55,844 bases of DNA from positions 1 to 55,844 of the forward strand of contig DKZA01000030.1 in NCBI GenBank assembly GCA_002492525.1, written 5' to 3'. Position numbers and translations under genes: made by a program. The notes beneath the pieces are model-generated. The model saw nothing but the letters and a program-made list of their open reading frames with translations. It ran no database searches and was not told the DNA's origin. How positions within the stretch are numbered: the first letter of the stretch is position 1; each line of letters opens with the position of its first letter. Source of the stretch: Lachnospiraceae bacterium UBA7086 (GTDB taxonomy: Bacteria; Bacillota; Clostridia; Lachnospirales; Lachnospiraceae). Positions 33,974 through 42,266 of this stretch are shown in pieces.

Positions 33974-34108
33974 ATGACATTTCCGCAGTTTGGGATTATA
34001 CTAATAGATAGCATGCTGTATATACGATGTATGCTGTCTATAATGAATCAGATAGGAGCAGTATATGAGACACAATCCCAAACCACAGGAAATGTACAGG
34101 CACTTTAA
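33974..34108 (+). CDS. Possible SOS-induced 44-residue ORF
   Basis: The first ORF on the SOS transcript. AGGGGAAAGG is immediately before ATG 33974. The peptide starts MTFPQFGIILIDSMLYIRCM and is hydrophobic in its first 24 residues. It overlaps the DUF1653 gene by 44 bases in another frame, and it spans a hairpin (ATAGATAGCAT with ATGCTGTCTAT, 34004-34041). It may be a small membrane peptide, a leader that controls the next gene, or chance. Confidence 0.35.
   Translation: MTFPQFGIILIDSMLYIRCMLSIMNQIGAVYETQSQTTGNVQAL
34004..34041 (+). promoter_or_regulatory. Leader hairpin upstream of DUF1653 gene
   Basis: An 11-bp stem with one G-U pair, ATAGATAGCAT/ATGCTGTCTAT, ends 24 bases before the DUF1653 start. 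There is no T-tract, so translational rather than transcriptional control is possible. Confidence 0.5.
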
Positions 34109-34658
34109 AGGTAATTTGTATCAAATTCGTTGTCTTGCCAGAAACAGTGAGACAAGGGAGCTGATGGTAGTTTATCAGGCGATGTATGACACTTTTGAGA
34201 TTTATGTGCGGCCGCTTTCCATGTTTATGGAGGAGGTTGACCATGACAAGTATCCTGAGGTCAGGCAGAAATATCGGTTTGAGCTGCTACAGGATATTGA
34301 CGAAGCGGCAGATCCTTATGAAACACAGGCGGTGAAGCCGGCAGTTAATGCACAGGAAACACAGCCCGTGAAGCCGGCAGATAATGTACAGGAAACACAG
34401 CCGCAGGAGAGAGTGGAGGAGCCTGAAGAACAAATAAATATTGATCCTCTGGTATTGGAATTTCTCGATGCGAATACTTATGAGCAGAGAGTGAATATTC
34501 TCACTTCACTACGCAACCGGATCACAGATGAAATGATCAATACCATGGCAGTAGCTGTGGATCTGGAGATCAAAGAGGGTGACGTGGCTGACAGATATGA
34601 AGAACTCAGGAACTGTCTGCTTACATTTGAGAAGTATGAGGGTAACAGATTGAGATAA
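34065..34658 (+). CDS. DUF1653-domain protein, LexA-regulated
   Basis: A 197-residue protein with an N-terminal DUF1653 domain (about 5-70; YRHFKGNLYQIRCLARNSET, VVYQAMYD), a Pro/Gln-rich linker carrying two similar ETQPVKPA-type repeats (about 85-125), and a C-terminal helical domain (about 125-197). DUF1653 function is unknown. AGGAG lies 7 bases before ATG 34065. Two LexA boxes upstream imply induction by DNA damage. The next genes, a 5'-nucleotidase and SfsA-MutY, may be on the same transcript. Confidence 0.8.
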   Translation: MRHNPKPQEMYRHFKGNLYQIRCLARNSETRELMVVYQAMYDTFEIYVRPLSMFMEEVDHDKYPEVRQKYRFELLQDIDEAADPYETQAVKPAVNAQETQPVKPADNVQETQPQERVEEPEEQINIDPLVLEFLDANTYEQRVNILTSLRNRITDEMINTMAVAVDLEIKEGDVADRYEELRNCLLTFEKYEGNRLR

Positions 34659-34768
34659 GCCCTATATAACAGACCGCCTTTGTGTCAAAGGAAGCTGTTG
34701 CCAATGCCTGAAAGGATGTGAAAATCTGCGCAGGTAGAGAGCTGCACTTTGATACAGGGGGTATTCCT

Positions 34769-35710
34769 ATGGCTTATGATCTGGAAAATAAACTTGTGGT
34801 AGGCGTTTCGTCCAGAGCCTTGTTTGATCTGACTTACGAGAATAAGATATTTGAGGAGGACGGTGTGGAAGCATACTGTCGTTATCAGATAGAGCATGAG
34901 GAGGAGGTGCTTCGTCCGGGTCCGGGTTTTCCGCTTGTGAAGGCGCTTCTTAATCTCAATGAGCTGCCGGGCCGGGAAGGGTGCGTGGAAGTGATCATCA
35001 TGTCCAGAAACAGTCCGGATACTTCCCTGCGGGTCTTTAAAGCTATTGAATATTACGGGCTGAATATTACCCGGGCAGTCCTGGCAAGCGGTGCATCTTT
35101 GGCACCATATCTGACGGCTTTTAAGACGGATTTATTCCTGTCTGCCTACGAAGACGATGTACAACGTGCCATTGATTCCAATATTGCGGCAGGTATCATC
35201 TGTACGGACGGCATACAGACTTATGACTGTGAGCACCAGATCAAACAGATTAGAATTGCCTTTGATGGTGATGCGGTACTGTTTTCTGATGAATCGGAGC
35301 GTATCTATCAGGAACAGGGACTGCAGGCGTTTGAGGAAAACGAGAGGCGCAATGCCGACAATCCGTTGCAGGCAGGACCTTTTGCCAAATTTTTAAAGAC
35401 CTTATCAAAATTACAAAAGGATTTTCCGGGAGAGGAGACACCGATCCGGACAGCGCTTGTTACCACGCGGTGTGCGCCCGCACACGAACGGGTTATCCGT
35501 ACTCTGCGTGCCTGGAATGTACGCATTGACGAAGTGTTCTTTTTGGGAGGAATCCGCAAGAAAGATGTATTACAGGCATTTGGGGCACATATCTTTTTTG
35601 ATGACCAGTCTGTGCATACCGGTCCGGCTTCCGAGGTAGTTCCCGCGGCCAGGGTTCCCTATAAGAACAGAGAAGTTTCAGGAGAAATAGAGAAGAAGGA
35701 CAGCAGTTAA
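34769..35710 (+). CDS. 5'-nucleotidase (cytosolic NT5C1-like)
   Basis: A 313-residue protein matching the bacterial 5'-nucleotidase family related to mammalian cN-I. Characteristic are VVGVSSRALFDLTYENKIF at the N-terminus, LNELPGREGCVEVIIMSRNSP, and the C-terminal EVFFLGGIRKKDVL plus HIFFDDQSVH. It should dephosphorylate nucleoside monophosphates in the cytoplasm. ATG 34769 has GGGGG upstream; the open frame back to 34718 lacks one. It is 110 bp after the DUF1653 gene with no clear terminator and 1 bp before the next gene. Confidence 0.87.
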   Translation: MAYDLENKLVVGVSSRALFDLTYENKIFEEDGVEAYCRYQIEHEEEVLRPGPGFPLVKALLNLNELPGREGCVEVIIMSRNSPDTSLRVFKAIEYYGLNITRAVLASGASLAPYLTAFKTDLFLSAYEDDVQRAIDSNIAAGIICTDGIQTYDCEHQIKQIRIAFDGDAVLFSDESERIYQEQGLQAFEENERRNADNPLQAGPFAKFLKTLSKLQKDFPGEETPIRTALVTTRCAPAHERVIRTLRAWNVRIDEVFFLGGIRKKDVLQAFGAHIFFDDQSVHTGPASEVVPAARVPYKNREVSGEIEKKDSS

Positions 35711-35711
35711 T

Positions 35712-37475
35712 ATGAAATACAATCAGATAGTAGCCGCCAGATTTATAGAGCGTCCGAATCGTTTTGTAGCTTACGTGGAACTTATGGGAGAACGGGTAAA
35801 GGTACATGTCAAGAACACCGGAAGATGTAAGGAACTTTTACAGGACAATGCGCAGGTATATCTGGAGAAAAGTAACAAAGAAGAGAGGTCTACCGCTTAT
35901 GACTTAGTGGTGGTGGATAAAGCCGGACGTCTGGTCAATATGGATTCCAATGCACCTAATAAGGTGGTAGGAGAATGGCTTACAGGCGGCGGCTTATATC
36001 AGGATGTCAATCTGGTCAGACCGGAAACGATGTTCGGTCGTTCCCGGTTTGATTTTTATGTGGAAAGTGCTTCGGGAAGAAAGGCTTTTATAGAGGTCAA
36101 AGGGGTTACTTTGGAGAACAATGATGTGGCATCTTTTCCGGATGCGCCTTCGGAACGTGCCGTCAAGCATGTAGAAGAATTGATCGAAGCGCGAAGGCAG
36201 GGATATGAAGCGTATCTGCTGTTTGTGGTACAGATGAAGCACATCAGATATGTGGAACCGAACTGGGGCACTCAGCCGGCTTTCGGGGAAGCGCTGCAGA
36301 AAGCCAGATGCGCCGGGGTGAGAATATTGGCCTATGATTGTATAGTGGGAAAGGACAGTCTCGCAATAGACGAGCCGGTACCTGTGTATGTGGATAGTCT
36401 GGATAGGATTGGCGCGCCTTTGCTTTCATGGTATGATGGCGGCAGACGAATTCTGCCCTGGCGGGAAGAACCAACCCCTTATCATGTATGGCTGTCGGAG
36501 ATTATGCTGCAACAGACCAGGGTGGAGGCGGTTAAGCCTTATTATGACAGATTTTTACAGGCGCTTCCTGATGTGGAGAGTCTTTCTTGCGTGGAGGAAG
36601 AGAAACTCTTGAAACTGTGGGAGGGCCTTGGATATTATAATCGTGCGAGAAATCTGAAAAAAGCGGCGATGAAGATTGTATCGGAATATGAAGGTGAGAT
36701 ACCGGGACGATATGAGGAACTTGTAAAGCTTCCGGGGATAGGAAGCTATACGGCGGGAGCAATCGCTTCTATTGCTTTCGGGCAGGTGCAGCCTGCGGTG
36801 GACGGCAATGTGCTGCGTATTCTGGCAAGACTGAGGGCGGATGACAGAGATATTTTGGATGCCAAGGTGAAAAAGTCCGTGGAAGAAGACCTTATGGGAA
36901 TTATGCCGGCAGACCGCCCAGGTGATTTTAATCAGGCGCTGATGGAGCTTGGGGCAATGGTATGTATTCCGAACGGCGCACCCAAATGTGAGGTGTGTCC
37001 GTGGGAAACAATCTGTCAGGCGAGGGCGCGCAAAAGCGTGGAGGAGTATCCCAGGAAAACCCCTAAGAAACCGAGACATATTGAGGAGAAAACCATACTG
37101 GTCATACAGGATGCGAATCTGGTAGCCTTACGTAAAAGACCCGATAAGGGCCTTCTTGCCGGTATGTATGAGTTTCCGTCCCTGGAAGGGAACAGGGATG
37201 AAAAACAGGTGATTGCTTATTTGAGGCAGCTGGGATTGTCGCCGATCCGGATTCAAAAACTCGCACCCGCCAAACATGTTTTTACACATAAAGAATGGCA
37301 TATGACGGGCTATGTGGTGCGGGTAGATGAACTTTCCCGCGCAGAAGGTCAGAGAGATAAGCAGGGTCTGATATTTATTGATCCGGAGGAGACGAAGACT
37401 AATTATCCGATTCCCTCAGCGTTTGCCGTTTATGCAGAACATGTGGAAATGAAAAGGAATAGAAGTAAAAAATAA
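35712..37475 (+). CDS. SfsA-MutY fusion (nuclease / adenine glycosylase)
   Basis: The 587-residue protein joins two complete domains. Residues 1-225 are SfsA-like (RFIERPNRFVAYVELMGERV; PD-(D/E)xK core around RFDFYVE and FIEVKG). Residues about 232-587 are MutY, which removes adenine opposite 8-oxoguanine: catalytic Glu in WLSEIMLQQTRV, the HhH with Asp in VDGNVLRI, and [4Fe-4S] ligands C-x7-C-x2-C-x5-C (one residue longer than the usual C-x6-C). A NUDIX-like recognition domain follows (about 455-575). It begins 1 bp after the 5'-nucleotidase stop. No frameshift is needed, so it is one continuous ORF. Confidence 0.92.
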   Translation: MKYNQIVAARFIERPNRFVAYVELMGERVKVHVKNTGRCKELLQDNAQVYLEKSNKEERSTAYDLVVVDKAGRLVNMDSNAPNKVVGEWLTGGGLYQDVNLVRPETMFGRSRFDFYVESASGRKAFIEVKGVTLENNDVASFPDAPSERAVKHVEELIEARRQGYEAYLLFVVQMKHIRYVEPNWGTQPAFGEALQKARCAGVRILAYDCIVGKDSLAIDEPVPVYVDSLDRIGAPLLSWYDGGRRILPWREEPTPYHVWLSEIMLQQTRVEAVKPYYDRFLQALPDVESLSCVEEEKLLKLWEGLGYYNRARNLKKAAMKIVSEYEGEIPGRYEELVKLPGIGSYTAGAIASIAFGQVQPAVDGNVLRILARLRADDRDILDAKVKKSVEEDLMGIMPADRPGDFNQALMELGAMVCIPNGAPKCEVCPWETICQARARKSVEEYPRKTPKKPRHIEEKTILVIQDANLVALRKRPDKGLLAGMYEFPSLEGNRDEKQVIAYLRQLGLSPIRIQKLAPAKHVFTHKEWHMTGYVVRVDELSRAEGQRDKQGLIFIDPEETKTNYPIPSAFAVYAEHVEMKRNRSKK

Positions 37476-37614
37476 GAAATTCCTAAGAAACGGGCAAACA
37501 AATCCTTGTGTTTTTATGGTAAAATAACAAAGTAATTAGAGAGGTTCTGCTGGTTGAATGTCATGGTATGATATTTTACCGGAAATGATCCGGGAAAGGT
37601 ATGGTTATGGAAGT

Positions 37615-38640
37615 ATGAAGTTATTATCTGTGGCAATTCCCTGTTATAATTCAGAAGCATATATGAGAAAATGTATTGAGTCGCTTCTTGTAGGCGGCGA
37701 AGATGTGGAAATCCTGATCATAGATGACGGATCCAGTGACGGAACGGCTGAGATAGCGGACGGATATGAGGCGCTCTATCCGTCTATCGTGAAAGCGATA
37801 CATAAGGAAAACGGTGGCCATGGTTCCGCAGTGAATGTGGGCCTGGCGCATGCTGCCGGTTTATATTTTAAAGTGGTGGACAGTGATGACTGGGTGAAGG
37901 ACAGTGCCTATCTTAAGATTTTGGACACCCTTCGGGAGATTATAGCCGGCGGCTCTACTCTTGATATGCTCATCAGCAATTTTGTTTATGAGAAAGAGGG
38001 AGAGAAGAAACATAAGGTCATGAAATATCGTCATGCGCTTCCGCAGGATAAGATTTTTGGATGGAGTGAAGTGAGGCATTTTCATAAGGGGCAGTATATT
38101 CTTATGCACTCTGTAATCTTTCGCACAAAGCTTTTGAAGGAGTGCGGCCTAATGCTGCCGGAACATACTTTTTATGTGGATAATATTTTTGTGTTTGAAC
38201 CGCTTCCCTTTGTGAAGAACATGTATTATCTGGATGTAAACTTTTACCGTTATTATATTGGAAGAGAAGGACAGTCTGTTAATGAGACGGTGATGATTGA
38301 CAGAATAGACCAGCAGATTAAGGTCAATAAGCTCATGGTGGATTATTTTGTGGAGAAGAAATCAAAAATCTGCAGCAAACGTAAGCTGAAGAATTATATG
38401 CTGAACTATCTTGAGATTATCACGGTTATTTCCTCCATAATGTTGATACGGTCCGGCACGGAGGAAAATCTTGAGAAGAAGGTAGAACTTTGGAAGTATA
38501 TCAAGCAAAAGGACATGGCTCTATATATGAGACTACGCTACGGAGTGCTTGGTAATTCCATGAATCTGCCGGGAAAAGGCGGCAGGAAGATATCTGTGGA
38601 AGGGTATAAGATTTGCCGGAGGTTTTTTAAATTTAACTGA
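37615..38640 (+). CDS. Family 2 glycosyltransferase
   Basis: A GT-A type glycosyltransferase of 341 residues. It begins MKLLSVAIPCYNSEAYMRKC, has IIDDGSSDGTAEIADGY for nucleotide-sugar binding, and VVDSDDW as the DxD metal site. There are no membrane helices. The acceptor is unknown; surface polysaccharide or teichoic acid decoration is plausible. An ATG at 37558 in the same frame (with GAGAGG 13 bases upstream) would add 19 residues; neither start has an ideal ribosome-binding site. Confidence 0.85.
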   Translation: MKLLSVAIPCYNSEAYMRKCIESLLVGGEDVEILIIDDGSSDGTAEIADGYEALYPSIVKAIHKENGGHGSAVNVGLAHAAGLYFKVVDSDDWVKDSAYLKILDTLREIIAGGSTLDMLISNFVYEKEGEKKHKVMKYRHALPQDKIFGWSEVRHFHKGQYILMHSVIFRTKLLKECGLMLPEHTFYVDNIFVFEPLPFVKNMYYLDVNFYRYYIGREGQSVNETVMIDRIDQQIKVNKLMVDYFVEKKSKICSKRKLKNYMLNYLEIITVISSIMLIRSGTEENLEKKVELWKYIKQKDMALYMRLRYGVLGNSMNLPGKGGRKISVEGYKICRRFFKFN

Positions 38641-38674
38641 TTTTTTGATACTTTGTTTGGAAGATACTATTATA

Positions 38675-38714
38675 AAAGCCGGACAACCTTATACAGGTCA
38701 TCCGGCTTTCTTTT
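38675..38714. terminator. Bidirectional intrinsic terminator
   Basis: AAAGCCGGA pairs with TCCGGCTTT, with an inner ACCT/AGGT stem, followed by TCTTTTA on + and TTTTATA on the reverse strand. It lies between convergent genes. Confidence 0.85.
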
Positions 38715-38722
38715 AGGTTCCA

Positions 38723-39430
38723 TCAGAGTATCTCTGGTTTCCTTTTATGTCTGCCATGCAGTCCGTGATAGAAATGAAGCAGGACATCGGAACGATACAC
38801 GATTCCATACATAGCTGCCGCCATGATAAAAGCGGTGAGTACGTCAAACATGGAATGTTGTTTGATTAAAGTGGTTGACATAATTATCGAAACGCACATG
38901 ATAAGAGAAGCAGTGCGAATTCCCTTTTTCTGTGCCAGATGCCTGCTTTTCATGACCGCAATGTGGCAGCCGATAGAGTTATATACATGGATACTGGGCC
39001 AGAGATTTGTCGGCGTATCAGCTTTGTATAACATAGCCACTAACTGGGTAAATATATTGTCCCGGGGCATCGTGTAGGGCCTTAAATGGTGGCCGTTGGG
39101 CCATAAAGTGGACACCAGCAGGAAAATAGTCATGCCAGTGAATAAAAAGGTACAGGTTCTGAAATAATCATCCTTATCTTTGAAGAAACAATATAAAACA
39201 ACGACTGCAACATAGGCAAACCATAACAGATAAGGCACAACAAATATTTCACAAAAGGGAATATAGTCGTCCAATGCTACATGAATAATCTTGTAATGAC
39301 TTGTGACAGTCTTTTCCAGGTGCCCAAACCATAGAAGATAGATAATCCCATATATAATCATAGGAAGGGCATGTCGATATGTCTGACAGAATCTGATGAG
39401 ACTGTCCCGTTTTGTGATTGATTTTTCCAT
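38723..39430 (-). CDS. PAP2-like membrane phosphatase
   Basis: A 235-residue polytopic membrane protein with about six helices. NLWPSIHVYNSIGCHIAV and LIKQHSMFDVLTAF align with the PAP2 phosphatase motifs (PSxH and H-x3-D), where the two His and Asp are catalytic. The first PAP2 motif (KxxxxxxRP) is seen as HHLRPYTMP. It could act on undecaprenyl- or phosphatidyl-phosphates, or be an inositol-phosphoceramide synthase-like protein. ATG 39430 with AAGGATG upstream is preferred over 39439. Confidence 0.82.
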   Translation of the reverse strand: MEKSITKRDSLIRFCQTYRHALPMIIYGIIYLLWFGHLEKTVTSHYKIIHVALDDYIPFCEIFVVPYLLWFAYVAVVVLYCFFKDKDDYFRTCTFLFTGMTIFLLVSTLWPNGHHLRPYTMPRDNIFTQLVAMLYKADTPTNLWPSIHVYNSIGCHIAVMKSRHLAQKKGIRTASLIMCVSIIMSTTLIKQHSMFDVLTAFIMAAAMYGIVYRSDVLLHFYHGLHGRHKRKPEIL

Positions 39431-39499
39431 AATACACATCCTTATCTTAGTTTGCCGGCTGTTGCATATTATATGTGCTGTTATACTTTTATATACTTT

Positions 39500-39548
39500 A
39501 GGAAATCCTTCCGTTTATCCGAGTCCGCGAAGCAAATTTACTTTTTTG
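39500..39548 (+). repeat. Dispersed intergenic repeat, copy 3 (shortened)
   Basis: TTAGGAAATCCTTCCGTTTA then TCCGAGTCCGCGAAGCAAAT then TTACTTTTTT. It keeps the two ends seen in copies 1 and 2 but lacks the middle GGCTG...CAG segment. It lies in the 299-bp gap between the PAP2 gene and glyA, upstream of both. Confidence 0.65.
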
Positions 39549-39653
39549 TATGAAATATATCATAACAGATTACAGATAAAAGTCAAAATAAGATTTCCAT
39601 AAAGATTTCTTAATTTTTCATGAAAATCTATCCATTATGACAAAGGATTTGTA

Positions 39654-39683
39654 TTGCGTAAAATTAACTCTTTATGATATACT
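39654..39683 (+). promoter_or_regulatory. glyA promoter
   Basis: TTGCGT (39654-39659), an 18-bp spacer and TATACT (39678-39683) lie 46 bp before the glyA start. No glycine riboswitch or PurR-like site was recognised. Confidence 0.6.
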
Positions 39684-39729
39684 AACAGACAGTTGGGCAA
39701 AGATAGCAATAGAAAGGCAGGAACAAGGA

Positions 39730-40968
39730 ATGTATTCATTAGATGAAGTGAGAAATGTTGACCCGGAAATAGCACAGGCAATCGTGGATGAACAGAATCG
39801 TCAGAACTCCCATATTGAGCTGATTGCATCCGAAAATTGGGTAAGTAAAGCAGTTATGGCAGCTATGGGCAGCCCTCTTACCAATAAGTATGCGGAAGGG
39901 TATCCGGGCAAGCGGTATTATGGCGGCTGTGAATGTGTCGATGTTGTGGAGGAACTTGCAAGGGAGCGTGCCAAGGAGCTGTTTGGTTGTGACTATGTCA
40001 ATGTACAGCCTCATTCCGGCGCACAGGCTAATATGGCGGTATTTTTTGCAGTGATGGAACCGGGCGATACTTTCATGGGCATGAACCTGGATCATGGCGG
40101 ACATTTATCTCACGGCTCACCGGTCAATATGTCGGGTAAGTATTTCCACTGTGTTCCTTATGGCGTCAATGACGAAGGATTCCTTGATTATGATAATGTG
40201 CGTAAGATTGCACTGGAATGTAAGCCTAAAATGATCGTTGCGGGAGCATCCGCCTATGCCAGAACCATAGATTTTAAAAAATTCAGGGAAATAGCAGACG
40301 AAGTGGGTGCTGTGTTGATGGTAGATATTGCACACATTGCCGGTCTTGTGGCAGCCGGACTGCATCCGAGCCCGATTCCTTACGCCCATGTGACAACCAC
40401 AACGACTCACAAGACACTGCGCGGTCCCCGTGGCGGTATGATCATGTCCAGTCAGGAAGTGGCGGAACAATATAACTTTAATAAGGCAATTTTCCCCGGA
40501 ATCCAGGGAGGTCCGCTCATGCATGTGATTGCGGCAAAAGCGGTATGCTTTAAAGAAGCTTTATCTGATGATTTTAAAACCTATATGAAGAATGTGGTAG
40601 ACAACGCGCAGGCACTCTGCAAGAGTCTGCAGGCCAGGGATATCAAAATTGTTTCAGGCGGCACGGATAATCATCTGATGCTGGTAGATCTGACCAATTA
40701 CGATCTGACAGGTAAGGCTGTGGAGAAGCTTTTAGACCAGGCGCATATTACGGCTAATAAGAATACAATTCCCAATGATCCCAAGTCTCCGTTTGTCACA
40801 AGCGGTATCCGCCTGGGAACTCCTGCGGCTACATCCAGAGGATTAAATACACAGGATATGGATGATGTGGCGGAAGCTATAGCTATTGTGATCAAAGAAG
40901 GTGAGGCAGGAATTGACAAAGCCAGAACCATTATTAAGACACTGACGGATAAATACCCATTAATTTAA
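39730..40968 (+). CDS. glyA: Serine hydroxymethyltransferase GlyA
   Basis: PLP enzyme interconverting serine and glycine with tetrahydrofolate. The 412-residue protein starts MYSLDEVRNVDPEIAQAI and has ELIASENW, YAEGYPGKRYYGGCE, MVDIAHIAGLVAAG, and the Schiff-base lysine in TTTTTHKTLRGPRGG. AAGGA lies directly before ATG 39730. The frame stays open for 31 codons upstream, but that stretch contains the promoter and is not coding. It is 20 bp before hom, so a one-carbon/aspartate-family operon is likely. Confidence 0.95.
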   Translation: MYSLDEVRNVDPEIAQAIVDEQNRQNSHIELIASENWVSKAVMAAMGSPLTNKYAEGYPGKRYYGGCECVDVVEELARERAKELFGCDYVNVQPHSGAQANMAVFFAVMEPGDTFMGMNLDHGGHLSHGSPVNMSGKYFHCVPYGVNDEGFLDYDNVRKIALECKPKMIVAGASAYARTIDFKKFREIADEVGAVLMVDIAHIAGLVAAGLHPSPIPYAHVTTTTTHKTLRGPRGGMIMSSQEVAEQYNFNKAIFPGIQGGPLMHVIAAKAVCFKEALSDDFKTYMKNVVDNAQALCKSLQARDIKIVSGGTDNHLMLVDLTNYDLTGKAVEKLLDQAHITANKNTIPNDPKSPFVTSGIRLGTPAATSRGLNTQDMDDVAEAIAIVIKEGEAGIDKARTIIKTLTDKYPLI

Positions 40969-40988
40969 CGATATAAGGGAGAAAAAGC

Positions 40989-42194
40989 ATGATTCAAATT
41001 GCGGTATTAGGATATGGCACCGTAGGCAGCGGTGTGGTGGAAGTGATTGAGACCAATAAAGCGGACATCAATAAGAAGGCGGCGGAGGATCTTTCGGTCA
41101 AATACATCCTGGATCTTCGGGATTTCCCGGGAGACCCTTATGCGGACAAGGTGGTGCATGACTATAATATTATTTTAAATGATCCGGAAGTGACGGTTAT
41201 CTGTGAAACCATGGGTGGAACAAAACCGGCCTATGATTTTACCAAGCAGGCGCTTCTTCAGGGCAAAAGCGTATGTACTTCCAATAAGGAACTGGTGGCT
41301 GCACACGGGCCGGAACTGATCAGGATCGCCAGGGAGAATCATTGCAATTATCTGTTTGAAGCTAGTGTAGGGGGCGGGATTCCCATTATCCGCCCGTTGA
41401 ATTATTCGCTGACGGCGGAGAAGATAGATGGTATCACCGGTATTTTGAATGGTACTACCAATTATATTCTGACGAAGATGGACAAAGAAGGAGCCGGATT
41501 CGAGGAAGTGTTGAAAGAAGCACAGGACAAAGGATATGCGGAGAGAAATCCTGAGGCGGACGTGGAAGGCTACGATGCCTGCCGCAAGATTGCCATCCTT
41601 TCCTCTCTTATGTCCGGCCAAAATGTGAGATATGAGGATATTTATACCGAAGGAATCACAAAGATTACTGCGGCGGACTTTAAGTACGCGAAACAGATGG
41701 ACAAGTCCATCAAGCTGCTTGCTATGAGCAGGGATACGGAAAAAGGATTTTTTGCGATGGTAGCTCCTTTCATGATCTCCAGAGAGCATCCGCTTTATAG
41801 TGTAAACGGTGTGTTTAATGCGGTTTATGTGCATGGAAATATGTTGGGAGACTCCATGTATTATGGCAGAGGTGCAGGCAAACTGCCAACGGCCAGCGCG
41901 GTGGTCTCAGATGTGGTGGATTGTGCAAGACATCAGGGAAAGACTATTATGTGCTTCTGGGATGAGGAAAATGTGAACGTGGCGGATATTTCCAATGCGG
42001 AACGAAAGTTCTTTGTGAGAGTCCGGGCCGATCAGAGAGAGGCGGTTATGGCGGCTTTTGGTTCGCTGGCTGAAGTGAATGTGGGTATCGTAAAAGAATT
42101 TGCCTTCATGACGCAGGTGATGTCAGAAAAAGAATTTCATGAAAAGATTGAACAGGCCGGCGGCTGTTTAAACAGGATCCGTATCATGGCATAG
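40989..42194 (+). CDS. hom: Homoserine dehydrogenase
   Basis: Reduces aspartate semialdehyde to homoserine. The 401-residue protein has an N-terminal Rossmann motif VLGYGTVGSGVVEVI, the GTxxYI-type GILNGTTNYILTKM, the catalytic segment EAQDKGYAERNPEADVEGYDACRK and a C-terminal ACT-like part (FVRVRADQREAVMAAFGSL) for threonine feedback. GGGAG precedes ATG 40989. It is followed 72 bp later by aspartokinase. Confidence 0.95.
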   Translation: MIQIAVLGYGTVGSGVVEVIETNKADINKKAAEDLSVKYILDLRDFPGDPYADKVVHDYNIILNDPEVTVICETMGGTKPAYDFTKQALLQGKSVCTSNKELVAAHGPELIRIARENHCNYLFEASVGGGIPIIRPLNYSLTAEKIDGITGILNGTTNYILTKMDKEGAGFEEVLKEAQDKGYAERNPEADVEGYDACRKIAILSSLMSGQNVRYEDIYTEGITKITAADFKYAKQMDKSIKLLAMSRDTEKGFFAMVAPFMISREHPLYSVNGVFNAVYVHGNMLGDSMYYGRGAGKLPTASAVVSDVVDCARHQGKTIMCFWDEENVNVADISNAERKFFVRVRADQREAVMAAFGSLAEVNVGIVKEFAFMTQVMSEKEFHEKIEQAGGCLNRIRIMA

Positions 42195-42266
42195 GCAGTA
42201 AAGTGTTTTAATAAGGAAGCGCTATCCGGTTTGGTGAGCGCTTGGGAATGGAGATTGTTAAGAATT

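Noticed and set aside
39637..39729. 31-codon N-terminal extension of GlyA
   Set aside because: It covers the promoter and matches no GlyA N-terminus.
39431..39729. Possible glycine riboswitch before glyA
   Set aside because: No recognisable aptamer; the gap holds a repeat copy and a simple promoter.
42195..42266. Possible lysine riboswitch before lysC
   Set aside because: The gap is only 72 bp and lacks the conserved L-box structure.
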